Positions 26,695 through 39,544 of a stretch of DNA of 64,000 bases are shown piece by piece. Every line of letters starts with the position of its first letter. The stretch's first letter is position 1. The stretch lies in assembly GCA_042140185.1 (NCBI GenBank), contig CP159477.1:868001-932000 (forward strand), in the 5' to 3' direction. Both the position numbers and the translations under genes were made by a program. The notes below the pieces were generated by a model that did not search any database, was not told where the DNA came from, and saw only the letters and a program-made list of their open reading frames with translations. The DNA comes from JANSXG01 sp024743075 (GTDB lineage Bacteria > Planctomycetota > Phycisphaerae > Phycisphaerales > UBA1924).

Positions 26695-27963
26695 ATGACT
26701 CAACTCCAGACCGAGCAGGACCAGACCAGCGCACGCACCGGCGACAAGCCGGTGGTCATCGCGCACAACCTCTCGAAGACCTTCAAGGACTTCTGGATGC
26801 GCAGCCGCGCGGTGGCGGTGGACGAGGTCAGTTTCGAGATCCGCCCCGGTGAGATCTTTGGCCTGCTCGGACCGAACGGCTCGGGCAAGTCGACCACCAT
26901 CAAAATGATCCTCGGACTGCTGAAGAAGAGCGGGGGTCGTCTGGCGGTGTTCGGCAAGCCGCCGTCGGATGTCACGATCAAGAAGCGCATCGGTTACCTG
27001 CCGGAAGAGTCTTACCTCTACCCGTTCCTCAATGCGCGTGAAACGCTTGAGTATTACGGCAAGCTGTTCAAGCTCGAGCACAAGGTGCGGCGCCGTCGCA
27101 TCGACGAACTGCTGGACATGGTCGGACTCGCCGGCGTGCAGCACCGGCAGGTCCGCGAGTACTCAAAGGGCATGCAGCGCCGCATCGGCCTCGCCCAGGC
27201 GCTCATCAACGACCCCGAATTCCTGATCCTCGACGAGCCGACGACCGGTCTCGACCCGATCGGCACCAAGCAGGTCAACGACCTCATCCGCCACCTCGGC
27301 GAGCGCGGCAAGACGATCCTTCTGTCGTCACACCTGCTCAGCGACGTCGAAGACGTGGTCGATCGCATGGTCATCCTCTACGGCGGCAAGATCCGCGCGG
27401 CCGGCACCTGCGACGAGCTTCTCGCGAGCCGCACACGATCGGTCATTGAGACCGAGGCTCTGGACGAGGAGACCATCGAGGAGATCCGTGCGGTGCTCGA
27501 GCGTCGCGCCAAACACCTTGATCGCGTTCATCCGGCGCGTCAGAAGCTCGAGGAGTTGTTTGTCGGGCTGGTGGAGCGTGCACGCACCGAGCGGGCCGCG
27601 ACGTCCGGTGCCCAGCACGGCGGCTCGACCGCGGCGTTCCTCGGCGGCGCGTCGGCGTCCGGCGAGGTTGATGCCGAACAACTGATCTCCAGCCTCACCG
27701 ACGCCTCCAAGCCCGAAGCCGAGGACGAGATGAAGACCGAGGCGACGGCCGCGACAGCAGGCCCTTCTGGGGCCGAAGACGCGGGCGACGCCGTCATCGA
27801 CGAACTGCTCGGTGATCTCTACGAGGACGATGCCCCGCAACCCGCAGCCGAGCGATCGGCGGACGTCAGCGAGGAGGCGCGCTCTGAAGACGTCGATTCC
27901 AGCGTGATCGAAGGCCTGCTCGGAAAGTCCGACTCGGATGACGACAAGGGCAAGCAGTCGTGA
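26695..27963 (+). CDS. ABC transporter ATP-binding protein with a long acidic C-terminal tail
   Basis: The ATPase powers an ABC-2 type exporter, probably with the permease just downstream. The 422-residue product (start ATG 26695) has Walker A GLLGPNGSGKSTTIKMILGL, signature YSKGMQRRIGLAQAL, Walker B FLILDEPTTGLDP and the H-loop LLSSHLLSDVEDVVD within the first ~230 residues. After ~310 comes a low-complexity region of about 110 residues rich in Ala, Glu and Asp with two short similar boxes (DAVIDELLGDLYEDD and SSVIEGLLGKSDSDD). That tail is not usual for CcmA/NatA-type ATPases and may dock a partner. The permease gene starts inside its stop codon (GTGA). Confidence 0.9.
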   Translation: MTQLQTEQDQTSARTGDKPVVIAHNLSKTFKDFWMRSRAVAVDEVSFEIRPGEIFGLLGPNGSGKSTTIKMILGLLKKSGGRLAVFGKPPSDVTIKKRIGYLPEESYLYPFLNARETLEYYGKLFKLEHKVRRRRIDELLDMVGLAGVQHRQVREYSKGMQRRIGLAQALINDPEFLILDEPTTGLDPIGTKQVNDLIRHLGERGKTILLSSHLLSDVEDVVDRMVILYGGKIRAAGTCDELLASRTRSVIETEALDEETIEEIRAVLERRAKHLDRVHPARQKLEELFVGLVERARTERAATSGAQHGGSTAAFLGGASASGEVDAEQLISSLTDASKPEAEDEMKTEATAATAGPSGAEDAGDAVIDELLGDLYEDDAPQPAAERSADVSEEARSEDVDSSVIEGLLGKSDSDDDKGKQS

Positions 27964-29952
27964 AGTTTTCTGAACTCTGGCAACGCCTCGATCTTCTGCA
28001 GAAGACGCTGCGGTTCAAGATCATCGCGACCGTTGCGGTGCTCGTGGTCTCGATCGGGACGTACGCCGGCATCGTGATTTCGATGAACTCGGCATGCCCG
28101 AGCAGACGCAGTCCGAGCAGGCCGCGCCCGAAACCGAGGCCCCCGAGTCCGACCGGATCGGGCGGGACACCACGGAACTGCTTGAACAGCGTCTTGAGGC
28201 CCGGATCGCCGCGGCACAGCAGGAGCGCCCGATCGAGGTCGTGGTGGCGGCTGTCTTCGTCGTGGCGAACTTGTTCATCCTCGCCGCGATCTGGCTCGGG
28301 CTGGCCATCACCTACCTCGGCCTGGCGTTGCTGGCGGCGGGCATCGCGTTCCCGATGTCATTGATTCCCGGCGTCTCTGGGCTGGGCAAACTGGCGTTGG
28401 GCGTGATCCCGCTCGTCTTTATTCTCGTGACCATGCTCGAACTCGCCCGCCTGCTGCTTGGGGCGTCGCACCCGGTCTTCGCGATCGCGCCAACCTGCTC
28501 AACGAAGCGGTCCGGATGAAAATCAGCCTGGTTTTCATCGTGATCCTTCTGATCCTCTTGGCGTTCATCCCGAGCGTGCTCAATGAAGAACAGCCGCTGC
28601 GATACCGCGTGCAGCAGTGGATGCAGTACGGCGCAGGCTTCGGCTACATGATCCTCGCGCTGATGACGGTGTTCTTCTGCGCGGCCTCGGTCGCGTTCGA
28701 GCAGCGCGACAAGATCATCTGGCAGACGGCAACCAAACCGGTCCCGGCGTGGGCGTACATCGGCGGCAAGTGGGTCGGCGTGATGATCCTCAACGCCATC
28801 CTGCTGCTCGTCGTGTCCGGCGGCGTGTTTCTCTTCACGAAGTACCTCGAACTTCAGCCGGCCCAGGGCGAGGTCGCGTACCACCGCGTGGTCGATCAGT
28901 CCGTGGAGGGCGGCATCCGCAACACCTCCATCATGGAGGACGGGAGGGACTCCCGGACGCTCGACCGACGCCTGCTCGAAGACCAGGTGCTGGTCGCCCG
29001 CGTAGGGCGAGAGCCGCTGCTCGAGGTCATCGACGACGAACGGCTTGAGCAGGCCGTCGAGCGTCGCCTCGCACAGATGAAATCCAACGATCCGTCGGTT
29101 GAGATCAACGAGGACCTGCGATCCGCCCTCCGCCAGGACCTTCGCAGAGAGGCGGAAACCCTTCGTCGAGCGGTGCGCCTCGGCGAAGCCCGAATTTTCA
29201 CGTTCGCCGGTCTCGAGGAATTCGTTGGCAGCGATATCGACTTCACCCTCCGGTACCAGATCCAGGCCGGCTCGAACGATCCGTCGGCTCTGTACCGCCT
29301 CGGGTTTCGCGTCAACGGCCAGCTCTGGCCGCCGCCCATGGGCGAGCGTCAGCAGGCGGGTGTTCGTCAGGTCGGCCTGAAGGTCACACAGCTCATGCGG
29401 ATTCCCTCGGCAGCGCTGAGCGGCGACGGGTTGCTACAGGTCGAGGTCTTCAACTTCCCGGAGAACCCGCAGACCTTCGTCTTCCCTCCCGACGGCCTCG
29501 AACTGCTGTACCCGGCCGGCGGCTACGAACTGAACTTCACACGCATCTGCACGGTCCTGCTCATCAAGCTGGGATTCATCGCCGCGGTCGCGATCGCGAT
29601 GGCCACGTTCGTGAGTTTCCCGGTCGCGGTCGTCGTCACACTCTGCGTGCTGTTCGCGACCGAGAGCGCCGGGTACATGGCTCAGTCGCTCGAATCCTTC
29701 GCGACAACGACGCCGGAAGGCAACATCCTGCCTCTTCAGATGGTCGCCAAAGGCGTAACCGAAGTGGTTGTCTGGATGACCGGGCCGTACGTCTCGCTCC
29801 GACCGATCGAGAGCCTGTCGGATGGGCGCCTGCTCGGGTGGCGTGACCTCCTGCAGACGGTCGCGGTCATCGGGATCTGGACTGTCGTCGCGCTGGCGTC
29901 AGGCACGCTGGTGTTTCGCCAGCGCGAACTGGGCATCTATTCGGGCCACTGA
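27960..29952 (+). CDS. ABC transporter permease with large inserted domain (frame broken near 28090 and 28471)
   Basis: A GTG overlapping the ATPase stop opens MKFSELWQRLDLLQKTLRFK with a first membrane helix. The frame slips near 28090 (one G missing in CTCGGCATG) and again near 28471-28475 (one G missing in CACCCGGTC). The joined product has about 664 residues: a helix near 20-40, a charged coiled stretch, three or four helices (VVVAAVFVVANLFILAAIWL ...), the ABC-2-like motif FEQRDKIIWQTATKPVPAWA YIGGKWVG, then about 230 hydrophilic residues probably outside the membrane, and three or four final helices. The same arrangement, on a smaller scale, is seen in the divergent permease at 20253-21629. 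The substrate is unknown. Confidence 0.78.
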
Positions 29953-30037
29953 CGGCTCGGCGAGCGTCCGAACGAAACGGACGTTCGTGCGTAGTGTTGA
30001 TCAGGGGCGCTGGCGCCCTTGAAAGGAGTCTGGTCTC

Positions 30038-32107
30038 GTGAACCAATCCAACCGCATGGTGCAGGGTATCTGCTCGCTCGTCTTGCTCTTCTGCCTGATC
30101 GGGTCGGGGTTGGTGGCGACCCAGGTCAGCGCGGAGGCCGGACGCGCGCAGCTCACCTACACCGACAACGCCACCGAGGGTGATCCGCCCGAGGTCGCTG
30201 CCGGCATCGCCATGGGCGCGTTCCGCGGCCTGTTCGTGAACTACCTCTGGATGCGCGCCGACCGGCTGAAGCAGGAGGGCAAGTTCCACGAGGCATACGA
30301 GCTGTCCGCCGCGATCACGCGTCTCCAACCACGCTTCCCGCGTGTGTGGTCGTTCCACGCGTGGAACATGGCCTACAACATCTCCGTCGCGACCTCGACC
30401 CGCGAGGAAAGATGGCAGTGGGTGAAGGCCGGAATCGAGCTGCTTCGCCAAGAGGGCATCCCCAAGAACCCGAACGATGTGCAGCTGCACCGCGAATTGG
30501 CGTGGATCTTCAACCACAAGGTCCAGGGGTTCATGGACGATGCGAACCGCTATTACAAGAAGCAACTCGCAAGGGAGTGGCACATGCTGCTCGGCGAGCC
30601 GCCGCGGCTTCAGTCGGGCAACGAAGCCGCGACGCAGCAGATGGTCGACTGGCTCGAAGAGGTCGTGTCAGCGCCCGAGACGCTCGGGGGCGTGATCGAT
30701 CGCGAACTCGCCGATCGCAACCGGGATGTTATCGAAGAGAACCGCCTCGGCATCGAGGATTCGCTCGTCAATGAGCTGGCGACGCGCATCGTTGACGAAG
30801 CCGGGCTGGAGTTGAATTACGACCTGCTGGAGCTCTACGCGGTCCAGCAGGCGCTCGACAACTCCTGGTTTACGCAGTCGGCGGAAGAGGGTGGCATCCC
30901 GTTCGCCCGTGAAGGCGCAGAGCGCCAGCTCGCGCAGCGTGGGGACTCGAACTCCGTGTTCACCGAGCTCTACCGGGACGAGAAGTACGCGGACACGGTC
31001 GGCGAAGACGGCGAAATCGTCATGCCGGGTGCGTGGTCCCGACTGATCCCGCACGTCCGCAAGCGCGTGCTCGTCGACGAGTACAACATGTCCCCCACAC
31101 GCATGCAGCGGTACACGGCCAAGTTCGGTCCGCTCGACTGGCGCCACCCGTCGTCGCACGCCGTGTACTGGTCGCACCGAGGCGTCGAACTCGGACTGCA
31201 GCGTCGAGGCGTCCGGAACTTCAACACGCTCAACACCGACCGGATCACCATGCACTCACTGCAGGAACTCTTCCGCTCCGGCACGGTCATGTACGACCCG
31301 ATCCGCGACACCCATCTGACGATGGTGTCGTTGCACTACATCCCGTCGTACGCGGAGATCGTCCTCGAGGTCGCCGCACGCGGCGGGCGGTCGCAGGACG
31401 AGAGCCGGGCGTTCCGCACCTACATCCAGGGCCTCCAGAACTTCCTGAAGGACGCGATCCGCACCACTTACCGGTTCGGGGATATCGAGCAGGCCAATTA
31501 CTGGTTTACCGAGCTGCGTGAATTCCCCGGCCTGAACGTCAACGATCCTGCTCTCTTCGAGGACTTGGGTCTCGACCTGGCCACTTTCGTCCGGAAACAG
31601 CTCGAAGAGGACGACCGCTTCACGATCCCGCACGTCGCGGCGTCGGAAGTTGAAATGGCCCTCCGGGGCGCGTTTCTGAATGGTCTGCTCAACGGGGATC
31701 GCCAAGCCTTCGAGGGCAACATCGAATACGCCCGCCAGGTTCACAAGCGGTACTTCGACCTCCAGGACCAGGTCACGCTCGTCGATCGCGATCGCAACCG
31801 CATGGACGAGATGCACCCGGACTTCGCCATCGCCGCCGGCGAGGTATTTCTTCGCATCCTCGCCTACAGCGACATCGAGATCTTCCAGAGTTCGCTGATG
31901 TACCAGCGGGTACCGTCGAGCATCCAGCGGGTCGTCTACGACGCGCTCATCAGCGTCTTCGCCCAGCAGGGCGTCCCGCCCCAACTCCTCGCGGAGATGT
32001 TCCCCGAGCCCCCCGGAATGGAGCAGTATCGCGCGGAACTGAACCGCAAGCTGCAGGATCAGGAAGAGGGTCGCAAGGCCGCGATGGATCGGCTGGAGCA
32101 GCAGTGA
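30038..32107 (+). CDS. Membrane-anchored helical-repeat (TPR-like) protein, last gene of the SPFH/ABC cluster
   Basis: A GTG at 30038 follows AAAGGAGTCTGGTCTC, a strong ribosome binding site. Residues ~10-30 (QGICSLVLLFCLIGSGLVAT) form a signal anchor. After it come FVNYLWMRADRLKQEGKFHE and AYELSAAITRLQPRFPRVW, which read as a TPR-like helix pair, and the remaining ~550 residues are mostly helical and hydrophilic. I know no precise function. The 85-base gap before it holds two inverted repeats (CGAGCGTCCG...CGGACGTTCG and GGGCGCTGGCGCCC). Position suggests it works with the ABC permease, possibly as its periplasmic or inner-membrane partner. The 689-residue length has no frame break. Confidence 0.65.
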   Translation: MNQSNRMVQGICSLVLLFCLIGSGLVATQVSAEAGRAQLTYTDNATEGDPPEVAAGIAMGAFRGLFVNYLWMRADRLKQEGKFHEAYELSAAITRLQPRFPRVWSFHAWNMAYNISVATSTREERWQWVKAGIELLRQEGIPKNPNDVQLHRELAWIFNHKVQGFMDDANRYYKKQLAREWHMLLGEPPRLQSGNEAATQQMVDWLEEVVSAPETLGGVIDRELADRNRDVIEENRLGIEDSLVNELATRIVDEAGLELNYDLLELYAVQQALDNSWFTQSAEEGGIPFAREGAERQLAQRGDSNSVFTELYRDEKYADTVGEDGEIVMPGAWSRLIPHVRKRVLVDEYNMSPTRMQRYTAKFGPLDWRHPSSHAVYWSHRGVELGLQRRGVRNFNTLNTDRITMHSLQELFRSGTVMYDPIRDTHLTMVSLHYIPSYAEIVLEVAARGGRSQDESRAFRTYIQGLQNFLKDAIRTTYRFGDIEQANYWFTELREFPGLNVNDPALFEDLGLDLATFVRKQLEEDDRFTIPHVAASEVEMALRGAFLNGLLNGDRQAFEGNIEYARQVHKRYFDLQDQVTLVDRDRNRMDEMHPDFAIAAGEVFLRILAYSDIEIFQSSLMYQRVPSSIQRVVYDALISVFAQQGVPPQLLAEMFPEPPGMEQYRAELNRKLQDQEEGRKAAMDRLEQQ

Positions 32108-32895
32108 GCCGGGGCGCGATGGATCTGATCGGGCTCGAACCGTCGCTCGGCGCGACGGTCGGTGTGCGTCTGCGGTCCAACGATGTTCTCCCGATCCGGC
32201 ACATCATCGGCGTCGGACGCAACTACAAGGCACACGCCGATGAGCAGGGCGCCGCTGTCCCCGATCGCCCGATGCTGTTCACCAAGAACCCCGCCGCGGG
32301 GTGCCTGACAGGGGAGCCGATCCGCATCCCGCGCGTCTGTTCGGACAAGGTCCTGACGGGCGCAGACGCCCACGGCGAACGAGAACAGGTCGACTTCGAG
32401 GGTGAACTCGCCATCGTGATCGGCAAGCCTTGTCGCGACCTAGATCCCGAAACCATCCTTGATGCCGGCGGCCCGATTCTCGGAGTCACCTGCGCCAACG
32501 ACGTTTCCGCCCGCTGGTGGCAGAAATCCGGGGCCGGCGGCCAGTTCTGCCGGGGGAAGAGTTTCGATACCTTCTGTCCCCTTGGGCCCGGTGTCGTCGC
32601 GCTGGATGCGCTGGACAGCCCCGTTGACGATTTGCGCCTCACCACCCGGCTCAACGGCGAGGTCATGCAGGATGATTCCACCGCGAGCATGATCTTCCCG
32701 GTTGCGGAACTCGTCGCCGAGATTAGTCGCGGCACTACGCTGCTTCCCGGCACGGTCATACTGACCGGCACCCCCAGCGGAGTGGGGATGGCCCGGTGTC
32801 CTCAGGTTTTTCTGTCGGACGGGGACACCGTCGAGATCGAAATCCAGGGCATCGGCACGCTCTCGAACCCCGTGCAGCGGGCGTTTTCCTACTGA
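32104..32895 (+). CDS. Fumarylacetoacetate hydrolase family protein
   Basis: This family covers hydrolases and decarboxylases of 2-oxo acid metabolites, such as acylpyruvases and oxaloacetate decarboxylase (FAHD1-like). The 263-residue product has IIGVGRNYKAHADEQGA, PMLFTKNPAA, the metal-binding Glu/Asp region REQVDFEGELAIVIGKPCR, GVTCANDVSARWWQK, GKSFDTFCPLGPGVV and the ending ILTGTPSGVGMAR. These fit a catalytic member. The GTG at 32104 overlaps the previous stop; an in-frame ATG at 32119 is an alternative start. The exact substrate cannot be told from sequence. Confidence 0.85.
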   Translation: MSRGAMDLIGLEPSLGATVGVRLRSNDVLPIRHIIGVGRNYKAHADEQGAAVPDRPMLFTKNPAAGCLTGEPIRIPRVCSDKVLTGADAHGEREQVDFEGELAIVIGKPCRDLDPETILDAGGPILGVTCANDVSARWWQKSGAGGQFCRGKSFDTFCPLGPGVVALDALDSPVDDLRLTTRLNGEVMQDDSTASMIFPVAELVAEISRGTTLLPGTVILTGTPSGVGMARCPQVFLSDGDTVEIEIQGIGTLSNPVQRAFSY

Positions 32896-33010
32896 CTCGA
32901 GATAAACCGGGCGCCGGTCGGCATCTTCCGAACAGGGTAGGATGGCCGCTCTGCAGGGCCGGTCTTCCGCCCTCGCGATGCCTCTGTTTCCAGCCCGGAG
33001 CCGCCAGTCC

Positions 33011-35899
<2,889 letters not shown>

Positions 35900-35914
35900 G
35901 CGTATGCGACTCGA

Positions 35915-36823
35915 TCAGCCCTTGAGCTTCTCAAGAGTCTGGAGCAGCATCGGCTGGGCGGCGGCGAGGCAGGCCTCGGCCTCTTCGAGGTGGCCGTCCG
36001 CCGCGGCAGACCAGGCCCGGTTGAGCTGACGCTCCATCGCGGCGAAGTGGTCCATGAGTTCGGCGTAGCCGGCCAGACCCATGCGACTGACCAGTGCGGG
36101 CCGATCGGCCACGAACGCCGGCACGTCGTCGCGCTGGATGCTGCCGATGCGCCGGACGATCGCATCGAGTTTCTCATCCGCAGACCTGGCACGGGCCAGG
36201 TCGGCGGCGAGTTCGCTGAGACGCCCCGACAGGCGGGCAAAGACGGTCTTCGCGTCGGCGGCGTTTTCCGGCATACCGACCTGTAGGGCGTTGGCGCGTG
36301 CGATCTCGGCCCGCTGAGCGCTGCGGACCAGCAGCGCGCCGCCTCCGAGACCGAGGCAAGCGAGCACGAACAGCCACCAGTGGGGCCAGGTCGCGAATGA
36401 GAAGGAACTGGTCTTGACGTAACGCACGCCTTCATCGCGGAGCAACTCGACGAGCTCGGGGACCAGTTTGTCGCCGGATCGTCCGATCGGCGCAACGGCT
36501 TCTCGTTCGGCGAGCGTGGCTTCACCGGTGGGTGCCGTGGTTACCTGCGGGATGTCCGCTGCCTGCCGCTCGGGCTGCGCGGGCTTGAGCGGATCGCCCT
36601 CGACTTCTTCTGTGCTGGCGGCGATGGTCTCGCGGACGTTCTCAAGGCGTTCGAGGAAAGCGTCGCTGGCTTGCTCGGGATCGAACGCGCCGGCTGGTGA
36701 GTTGAGCGAAAGCTGCGACAGTCGCTCCTGAGATGCGTCCAGCGGGGTGAGGTACGCCGTGGAACTCGCGAGCGATCCGGCGATGACCGAGGCGGTGATG
36801 ATCAGGTAGGCGATGAGTTTCAT
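35915..36823 (-). CDS. Unknown membrane protein linked to the OPT transporter
   Basis: The ATG at 36823 follows GGGGAGATCAACAC. The 302-residue product has a signal-type N-terminus (MKLIAYLIITASVIAGSLAS), an extracytoplasmic region rich in Pro, Glu and Ala to ~140, one membrane helix (about 149-170, WWLFVLACLGLGGGALLV), and a cytoplasmic helical domain of about 130 residues. I do not recognise the family. It begins 34 bases after the OPT-type transporter on the same strand, so it is probably cotranscribed and may be an accessory subunit. It converges with alaS 15 bases away. Confidence 0.65.
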   Translation of the reverse strand: MKLIAYLIITASVIAGSLASSTAYLTPLDASQERLSQLSLNSPAGAFDPEQASDAFLERLENVRETIAASTEEVEGDPLKPAQPERQAADIPQVTTAPTGEATLAEREAVAPIGRSGDKLVPELVELLRDEGVRYVKTSSFSFATWPHWWLFVLACLGLGGGALLVRSAQRAEIARANALQVGMPENAADAKTVFARLSGRLSELAADLARARSADEKLDAIVRRIGSIQRDDVPAFVADRPALVSRMGLAGYAELMDHFAAMERQLNRAWSAAADGHLEEAEACLAAAQPMLLQTLEKLKG

Positions 36824-36857
36824 GTGTTGATCTCCCCGAAGGGTGTTCGCGAGTGGC

Positions 36858-39439
36858 TCAGCCGCCGAGCAGCACGATGGCGTTGATGCCGAGGGCGAGA
36901 ACGGCGTCGCCGACGATGAAGCCCGCCGCGAGCGGCACGCCCCATTCCTCGGCCCAGCGGGCACCCTTGATTTTGGAGACGATGATGTTGATCACGCAGC
37001 CCACGCCGTAGGTGGCGATGTAGGCGAACGGGAGGTACATGGACAGGCCGACGAGCACGCCGAGCCCGGAGAAGGCCCCGAGCCCGAGCAGTGCGCCGAG
37101 GACGGTGCCGAAGGCGTACAGGGCGTACGGCATGGCGCCGCCCTGGACACCGGTGATGACCGCCTGCAGGGCCTGAGCCTGCGGGGCGGAAGTGTCGGTG
37201 CCGGGGCCGATGGGCACGCCGAACTTCGCCTGGTTGCCGACCACGATTACGAGCAGCACGATCATGGTGATGACCGGGCCGATGCCGGTGAAGATGAGCT
37301 CGACGGTCTGCTGCCGCTTCGGAACGGCGCCGACGAGATAGCCGGTCTTCAGGTCGGCCATCATGTCTGCGGCGCAGGTGATCGCGACGCACAAGGCCGC
37401 GCCGATCAGGACGGCTCCCAGGACACCTCCCGGGCCCGACAGCACCATCACGAGAACGACGGTCAGCAACGCCATGCCGGAGATCGGCGACCAGTCGGTC
37501 ATGCCGGTGCACTGGGCGATGATGATGCCCGCGAACCAGATCCAGAGTGCGCCGACGATCGCGATGATCGCTGGCGCAGGTGCGGGTTGAGGGCCGAGAG
37601 CACTCCGCTCTTGTTGGCCGAGAGCGGCTCGACTTCCTGGGCCTGCTGCTCCGGTGTGGCGTTCTCGAAGGTGCTGAGCGCTTCGTCGTCGGCGAAGGCG
37701 ATGATGTACCCGTTGTACTCGGTGGTGTACGACTCGGTCTCGACCTGACGCTCGGTGACCGGGCAGACGGAATTGATCGGCTCGTTGCTCGTGAAGTCCG
37801 CCGCGATGAACAGGAACAGCAGCGCACCGGCGACCGCGGCGATCAACACCTTAAGGCCGAGTTCGTCGCTGCCTCCGCCCGCGACTTTGGTTTTGCTGGC
37901 GATCGCGATGGACTTGAACGCTTCTTTAATCGCCGGGAGCGACGCGATGACGCCCATCAACGCTCCGCCGAGCAGCAGGCCGATGCCGAGCGGTCGGTTC
38001 ACGTTGGAGAAGCCGTAGCCCGGAGCTCCGGCGGCATCGACGGTCGCCGGCATCCAGCCCATGGCATAGATCACCGGGTTCAGGACGAGGTAGGCGAGGA
38101 TGCCGCCGGCGAGGACGAGCAGGCCCGCCCGGCCGGTCAGATAGCCGGCACCGATCGCGAAGGGGGCGATCGCGAACAGGAGCTGCATCTGAAGTGGGAG
38201 TCCGAGGATGCGTCCGACATCGATCGTGTCGTCGGTGACGAGCAAGTCGGGTTGGCCGTTGCGATCGGTGTCGACCCCTTTGGTCAGGACTGGCTGGGGA
38301 TTCCCCAAGCCGTCGAACTCGAAGTCGATCGGTTCGGCGGCGTTCTCGTCGATCTCGCGCGGGAGCCGGATCTGCAGGTCGGCGTAGCCGAACATCGGGT
38401 CGGCGGCCCAACCGGACTTCACATCCCGGAGATCCGACCACTCGCCCTTTCCGGTGGCTGCCAGATGGGCGCGGACCGCCAGTTCGAGCGGGTAGTCGGT
38501 GAGTCGAGCGCGATCGGAGGGGTCCTCCAGGTTGTTCTGAATGGTCGCGATGGCGATGGCCTTCGCGTCATCCTTCTGGGCCTCGAGCTCACGCACGCGT
38601 TCGCGTCGCTCGCGAATCTGGTCTGGGGAGAGTCCTTTGCGAGCTTCGGGGCTGTTCGCGGCCTTGGCTTCCACGAGTTCGGCGTTGAGGCGCCCGTGGT
38701 TGACGAGTTCCTGCGGTGCCTCGCCCGACTGGATCCACGAGTCGATCTGCCGGGTGAGCAGCAGGTCGGCGCGGGAGATCCGCTCCTGCTCGACCAACTC
38801 ATCGAGTTGCCCGACATCGGCGGGGGCCCGGAGTTGGGGGAGCTGGGCGGGCAGGCCGATGAGCATCGCGATCACGATGCCGACGGCGAGGACGATGGCC
38901 TTCTTCGGACCGGCGCCCGGGGACTTGAGGATCGCGGCGACGGCGGTTGCTGAGGGGAATCGCAGGCGTTCGATATCGAGCATCTGCTTGCGCAGCGGGA
39001 TGATGAACGCGCCGCCGAGGATCGCACCGCAGACGCAGGCGAGCGTGAGCAGCCAGAAGTCAAGGCCGTCGAATGACAGCTGGAAGCCGAGCAGCAGCAG
39101 CACCGGCACGGTGAAGATCACGCCTGAGTTGGGGGTGTTCACCGCGGAGGCGATGGTCTGAACGATGTTGGTTTCGAGGATCGAGCCCTTGCGGAGCAGG
39201 CCACGCAGGAGGCCGAAGCCGATGACGGCGGCGATCGCCGAACCGCCGATCGTGAAGCCGATCTTGAGGCCGGCGTAGGTGATGGCGGCGTTCATCACCG
39301 CGCCGATCAGCAGGCCGAGGATGATCGCTGCGAGCGTGACCTCTCGGTATTTGACCGGCTGCGGGATGCGTTCCGCTGAGCCCTCGGCTGGTCCCGGCTC
39401 GCGGGTGTCGGGCATGCCCGGCGTGGTCGGCTCTTCCAT
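36858..39439 (-). CDS. OPT-family transporter with a YHS-like and a calcium-motif insertion (frame broken near 37572-37586)
   Basis: OPT transporters carry oligopeptides or metal chelates into the cell. The ATG at 39439 follows GGAGGTAAAAGCCGT. The start of the membrane core (VTLAAIILGLLIGAVMNAAI TYAGLKIGFTIGGSAIAAVI) and NIVQTIASAVNTPNSGVIFT are clear OPT features. The hydrophilic part between ~205 and 400 is large and includes GVDTDRNGQPDLL, a DxDxNGxxD calcium-type loop. A second insertion near 553-600 (VCPVTERQVETE ... EYNGYIIAFADDEALSTFE) resembles a YHS domain that has lost the second Cys pair. One missing base near 37580 separates these from the last ~245 residues (PAIIAIVGALWIWFAG ...). 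Corrected length is about 860. Confidence 0.82.
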
Positions 39440-39544
39440 ACGGCTTTTACCTCCGGCGTCGATGGGGGGACACTGAGCGGGCACATGGTGACCGCTTGGA
39501 GCCGGAGTGACAAGTTCTCATGAAGATCGGCCGCTCGAAGGGCG

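Noticed and set aside
37580..38953. Long open frame (457 residues) antisense to the OPT transporter
   Set aside because: The opposite strand shows OPT membrane motifs; the antisense product is low-complexity and has no recognisable domain.
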